Part shown: positions 61,191 through 64,000 of the stretch, one piece after another
Layout: each line of letters starts with the position of its first letter
Position numbering within the stretch: position 1 is the first letter of the stretch
DNA from: QZKY01 sp942492925
Lineage (GTDB): Bacteria > Pseudomonadota > Gammaproteobacteria > Burkholderiales > Burkholderiaceae_D
Assembly: GCA_942492925.1 (NCBI GenBank)
Contig: OW818641.1
Span: 1,860,001-1,924,000 of the forward strand
DNA length: 64,000 nucleotides
Direction: 5' to 3'
Notes under the pieces: model-generated
What the model saw: only the letters and a program-made list of their open reading frames with translations
Told to the model about the DNA's origin: nothing
Database searches by the model: none
Translations under genes and position numbers: made by a program

Positions 61191-61862
61191 TTATGCGCGT
61201 AAAAAATGAAACAGATTACGCAACATGCCCGCTGTGGCACCCCAAATAAGATATTGATCATAGGGGATCGCATAAAACGTACGCAATCCTATCCCGCGCG
61301 GAAATTCGGCAGACATTAAGCGATGGTTGGCGGCATTCATCAGATGCGCCAGCGGCACCTCGAACACTTCGGCCACCTCAAAAGGCTCGGGCTGCACACT
61401 GAACGGTGGCTGAACGATGGAAACGATCGGCGTCACGTTGAAACCGCTCCCCGTCAGATACTCGGGCAACCGACCGATCACGTCCACATGTCGCCGATGC
61501 AATCCGATTTCTTCTTCCGCTTCGCGCAAGGCCGTTTCGACGGCGGAGGCATCCCCTTCATCCTGACGCCCGCCCGGAAAACTCACCTGGCCCGGATGGT
61601 CATGCAAATGATCAGTGCGCTTGGTCAGCAACATTGCTGGCCCCTCATTACGCGCGACAATCGGCACCAGCACCGAAGCCGGTGTCGGCGGATCGAACGC
61701 CGTGGGAAAACGCTTCTCCAGCCGACTTTCCGGTTGCCATGCCGGTGGGTTGGCGAAACGTGACCGTATCCAGTCGATATTCAACCGCTCAGGATGGACT
61801 GCTCCCTCCTCGCAAACGGCATCAAGCTGCATTGTCGACAGATCAAACTGTACCTTACCCAA
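61191..61862 (-). CDS. NUDIX hydrolase, CoA-pyrophosphatase type
   Basis: 223 residues if started at the TTG at 61862, which has AGGAG ahead. The longer frame to 61928 would run through the rplS terminator and is unlikely. The NUDIX box reads GGRQDEGDASAVETALREAEEEIGL (near residues 95-119, split here at GDAS), and upstream LVPIVARNEGPAMLLTKR is the CoA-pyrophosphatase pattern (NudL-like). Such enzymes cleave CoA derivatives to 3',5'-ADP and 4'-phosphopantetheine. It lies downstream of rplS on the same strand, beyond the terminator. Confidence 0.85.
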   Translation of the reverse strand: MGKVQFDLSTMQLDAVCEEGAVHPERLNIDWIRSRFANPPAWQPESRLEKRFPTAFDPPTPASVLVPIVARNEGPAMLLTKRTDHLHDHPGQVSFPGGRQDEGDASAVETALREAEEEIGLHRRHVDVIGRLPEYLTGSGFNVTPIVSIVQPPFSVQPEPFEVAEVFEVPLAHLMNAANHRLMSAEFPRGIGLRTFYAIPYDQYLIWGATAGMLRNLFHFLRA

Positions 61863-61882
61863 GGATTGCTCCTGACGAAACC

Positions 61883-61907
61883 AAAAAAGGGCGCCGTCGG
61901 GCGCCCT
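61883..61907 (-). terminator. Rho-independent terminator of rplS
   Basis: On the minus strand AGGGCGCC, GACG loop-side bases and GGCGCCCT form an 8-bp stem followed by TTTTTT. It is 28 bases after the rplS stop. Confidence 0.9.
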
Positions 61908-61934
61908 TGCTGATGCGCTTTTACGCATTCGGAA

Positions 61935-62315
61935 TTATTCCGCTGATTTTTGCGTTGCGCGTCCGGTCAGTTTTTCGCGGATACGCGCAGACTTGCCTGA
62001 ACGTTCACGCAGATAGTACAGCTTCGCACGACGTACGTCACCGCGACGCTTGACTTCAATCGACGCAATCAACGGCGAATACAACTGGAACGTACGCTCC
62101 ACACCTTCGCCGGATGAAATTTTGCGAACGATAAAATTGGAATTCAATCCACGATTGCGGCGCGAAATCACCACACCTTCGTAAGCCTGCGCACGTTTGC
62201 GGTTACCTTCCACCACGTTCACGCTGACAACCACGGTATCGCCGGGTGCAAAATCGGGGATCTTCTTGCCGAGACGGGCAATTTCTTCTTGCTCGAGTTG
62301 CTGAATCAGATTCAT
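61935..62315 (-). CDS. rplS: 50S ribosomal protein L19
   Basis: 126 residues from the ATG at 62315, with GGAG seven bases ahead; this start (MNLIQQLEQEEIARLGKKIP) fits the family better than one four codons upstream. It has VSVNVVEGNRKRAQAYEGVVI and VERTFQLYSPLI and ends with the basic KSARIREKLTGRATQKSAE. L19 is at the 30S-50S interface. It is the last gene of rpsP-rimM-trmD-rplS and has its own terminator. Confidence 0.96.
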   Translation of the reverse strand: MNLIQQLEQEEIARLGKKIPDFAPGDTVVVSVNVVEGNRKRAQAYEGVVISRRNRGLNSNFIVRKISSGEGVERTFQLYSPLIASIEVKRRGDVRRAKLYYLRERSGKSARIREKLTGRATQKSAE

Positions 62316-62475
62316 TGTTGACTCCATAAACCATCATGCCAGCGCATTGCCTGTGTATTTCCGCTGCGGAAACCACTGCCCGGTAGAGGATGGGATTAAA
62401 ACATGCGAACGTTTGTTCGCGCTTCATGTGCCGGACCTAGAGAATTGCCCCTAGCCCAGCGAACTGGTGATTATA

Positions 62476-63222
62476 CTACAACCCACTTAAAAAGCGTTCA
62501 TCCTCTTGGGACAGTTGCCCCGCTTCCCGGGCCCGCTGTATCAAATCGGGACGTTTTTCCAGCGTCGCTGCTAAAGCCTGTTGGCGTCGCCATCTTGCAA
62601 TTTCAGCATGATTCCCACCCAACAACACGTCAGGCACTTTTTCGCTCTCGTGTTCTTCAGGGCGGGTGTAATGAGGACAATCCAGCAAGCCATCGACAAA
62701 ACTGTCTTGCTGCGCCGACTCCTCATCGTTCAAGACGCCGGGCAAGGAACGAATTACCGCATCCATCAGCGCCATGGCCGGAATTTCTCCACCAGACACC
62801 ACAAAATCGCCGATGCTGATTTCTTCATCCACGCAACGGTCAATCAAGCGTTGATCCACCGCTTCATAGCGGCCGCACAGCAAAACCAGTCCGGGCTCGC
62901 GTGTCATTTCCTGCACGCGGCTGTGCGTCAGTGGTTTGCCTTGCGGCGACAGGTACACGACGCGTGGCGCAGCCAGTCCGGCTGCAGTTTGCCGTGCCTT
63001 CGCGGCAGCAATCGCATTTTCGAGCGGCTTGACCATCATCACCATGCCAGGACCGCCGCCATAAGGACGATCATCCACCGTACGGTGCCTGTCCTGGGTA
63101 AAATCGCGCGGATTCCAGAGCGTCAGCGCGCAGCGATTTTGCTCGAATGCACGACGCGTAATACCGGACTGCGTAATTGCAGTGAACATTTCCGGAAACA
63201 GCGTAATGACGTCGAATTGCAT
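62476..63222 (-). CDS. trmD: tRNA (guanine-37-N1)-methyltransferase
   Basis: 248 residues. The deep-trefoil-knot SAM site has VYLSPQGKPLTHSRVQEM (about residues 90-107) and LLCGRYEAVDQRLID (near residue 115); YGGGPGMVMMVKPL is near residue 56. A basic tail ends with RPDLIQRAREAGQLSQEDERFL. It makes m1G37 in tRNAs and prevents +1 frameshifting. It is the third gene of the rpsP operon. Confidence 0.96.
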   Translation of the reverse strand: MQFDVITLFPEMFTAITQSGITRRAFEQNRCALTLWNPRDFTQDRHRTVDDRPYGGGPGMVMMVKPLENAIAAAKARQTAAGLAAPRVVYLSPQGKPLTHSRVQEMTREPGLVLLCGRYEAVDQRLIDRCVDEEISIGDFVVSGGEIPAMALMDAVIRSLPGVLNDEESAQQDSFVDGLLDCPHYTRPEEHESEKVPDVLLGGNHAEIARWRRQQALAATLEKRPDLIQRAREAGQLSQEDERFLSGL

Positions 63223-63287
63223 CGTGGCTTTTATGTGGTGGTGAGCTGAAGCAAAACACCCTTTTCCCTACGAGGGGAAGAAGAAAT

Positions 63288-63839
63288 TCAATAGTCCCGC
63301 TGCCAGTCTACCGTGATCCGCCTGGCTTGCTGATCGACTGTTTTCACAAACTGATCGACGAAAGGAATCAGGATCTCGCGCGGCTTGACTTCAGCCTCGG
63401 AAGCTTCTGGCATCACGCGTAATATCGGGTGTGCGCCACTCTCCATCAAACCATTGACGGTTCCCAAAATTTCGCCTTGCAGATTTTCGACCGACAGGCC
63501 GATTAAATCGACCCAGTAGTATTCATTGTCTTCGAGCGATGGAAAATAACGTCGGGAGACATGCACCACAGCGCCCTTCAGCGCCTCAGCTGCGTCCCGA
63601 TCGGCAACCCCCACCAGCTGCGCAATGACTTCTTCGCCATGCAGCTTGGCTTGTTGCCTTTCAAGGTCGGAAAATTCTGGCTTGTCCAGCCACCAGCGTT
63701 TGCTGTTGAGCATGGCGTCCGCGTGTGCAGAGTAGGGATGGATACGCACCCATCCCTGAACGCCAAAAGCGCCGGCGATATACCCCACCGGCACTAAATC
63801 ATCGGGGATCGTTACCCCGTATGATGTTTTTTTCTGCAA
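63288..63839 (-). CDS. rimM: Ribosome maturation factor RimM
   Basis: 183 residues from a TTG at 63839, one base after the rpsP stop (TAA-T-TTG). The frame extends upstream to an ATG at 63878 inside rpsP, which is less likely. The N-terminal domain has VGYIAGAFGVQGWVRIHPYS near residue 14, and the PRC-like C-terminal domain has NEYYWVDLIGLSVEN and ILIPFVDQFVKTVD. RimM binds S19 and helps 30S maturation. The start choice is moderate, the identity firm. Confidence 0.92.
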   Translation of the reverse strand: MQKKTSYGVTIPDDLVPVGYIAGAFGVQGWVRIHPYSAHADAMLNSKRWWLDKPEFSDLERQQAKLHGEEVIAQLVGVADRDAAEALKGAVVHVSRRYFPSLEDNEYYWVDLIGLSVENLQGEILGTVNGLMESGAHPILRVMPEASEAEVKPREILIPFVDQFVKTVDQQARRITVDWQRDY

Positions 63840-63840
63840 A

Positions 63841-64000
63841 TTAAGCAGCTTTTCCAGCCAAGCCTGCCAAACGTGCAACAGCCGGCGACATTTGCGCGCC
63901 TACGCCTTGCCAGTATGCCAAGCGGTCCTGGGCAATGCGGCACGATTCTGCTGCACCGGTTGCGATCGGATTGTAAAAACCGATGCGTTCAATGAAGCGA
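63841..64000 (-). CDS. rpsP: 30S ribosomal protein S16 (partial, 5' end outside window)
   Basis: The C-terminal 52 codons, entering from the right edge and ending at TAA (63843-63841). The sequence reads RFIERIGFYNPIATGA, then DRLAYWQGVGAQMSPAVARL, typical of S16. It is the first gene of rpsP-rimM-trmD-rplS. Confidence 0.95.
   Translation of the reverse strand, partial: RFIERIGFYNPIATGAAESCRIAQDRLAYWQGVGAQMSPAVARLAGLAGKAA

Noticed and set aside
1..64000. Prophage, insertion sequence, integron or CRISPR
   Set aside because: No transposase, integrase, phage structural gene or regularly spaced repeat was found on either strand.

Overview
The window looks like chromosomal DNA of a betaproteobacterium of the order Burkholderiales, most likely near the Oxalobacteraceae; the family-level placement is inference. 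The support is the gene content and order: the lepA-lepB-DUF4845-rnc-era-recO-pdxJ-acpS-nagZ run, uvrC-pgsA followed by Gly and Cys tRNAs, rpsP-rimM-trmD-rplS, pcm-tolC, a DUF2863 protein and a CobD/CbiB-like protein beside a CoA-pyrophosphatase-type NUDIX gene. Base composition looks moderate, with no obvious foreign island, prophage, insertion sequence or CRISPR array.

Positions 1-12300 form a surface-glycan region, mostly on the minus strand. Read in the direction of transcription it holds a PIG-L deacetylase, the dTDP-L-rhamnose genes rfbB-rfbD-rfbA-rfbC, and a plus-strand pseudaminate cytidylyltransferase (pseF). Divergent from pseF lies a three-gene set: a degenerate small-alarmone-hydrolase-like HD protein, an atypical short-chain dehydrogenase and an APH-fold kinase. 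Then come an rfaH-type antiterminator gene with a clear promoter, an ABC glycan or lipid exporter preceded by an ops-like motif, pseB and a truncated RmlD-like reductase.

Positions 12500-31000 are housekeeping: AMP nucleosidase, a Sel1-repeat protein, a tRNA cluster (Cys, Gly, Gly), pgsA, uvrC, and the long lepA-to-nagZ operon. Three genes of that operon (pdxJ, recO, DUF4845) each carry one extra base. A LexA-controlled umuDC pair follows, in which UmuD has Arg at the catalytic Lys position, then a cyclopropane-fatty-acid synthase and tRNA-His.

Positions 30500-42000 carry tolC, pcm, a TetR regulator divergent from a MacA/MacB efflux operon (the adaptor has a Spy-like LTxxQ insert), uppP, a DinG-type helicase, a PP2C phosphatase and a secreted Ala/Lys-rich protein.

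Positions 42000-52400 are TCA-cycle genes: gltA, sucA, sucB and lpdA on the minus strand and aconitase divergent from gltA. The right end holds DUF2863, pepN, a 42-residue Lys-rich protein, a strongly structured intergenic element with covarying hairpins, relA, a CobD/CbiB-like membrane protein, a NUDIX hydrolase and rplS-trmD-rimM-rpsP, the last cut by the window edge.
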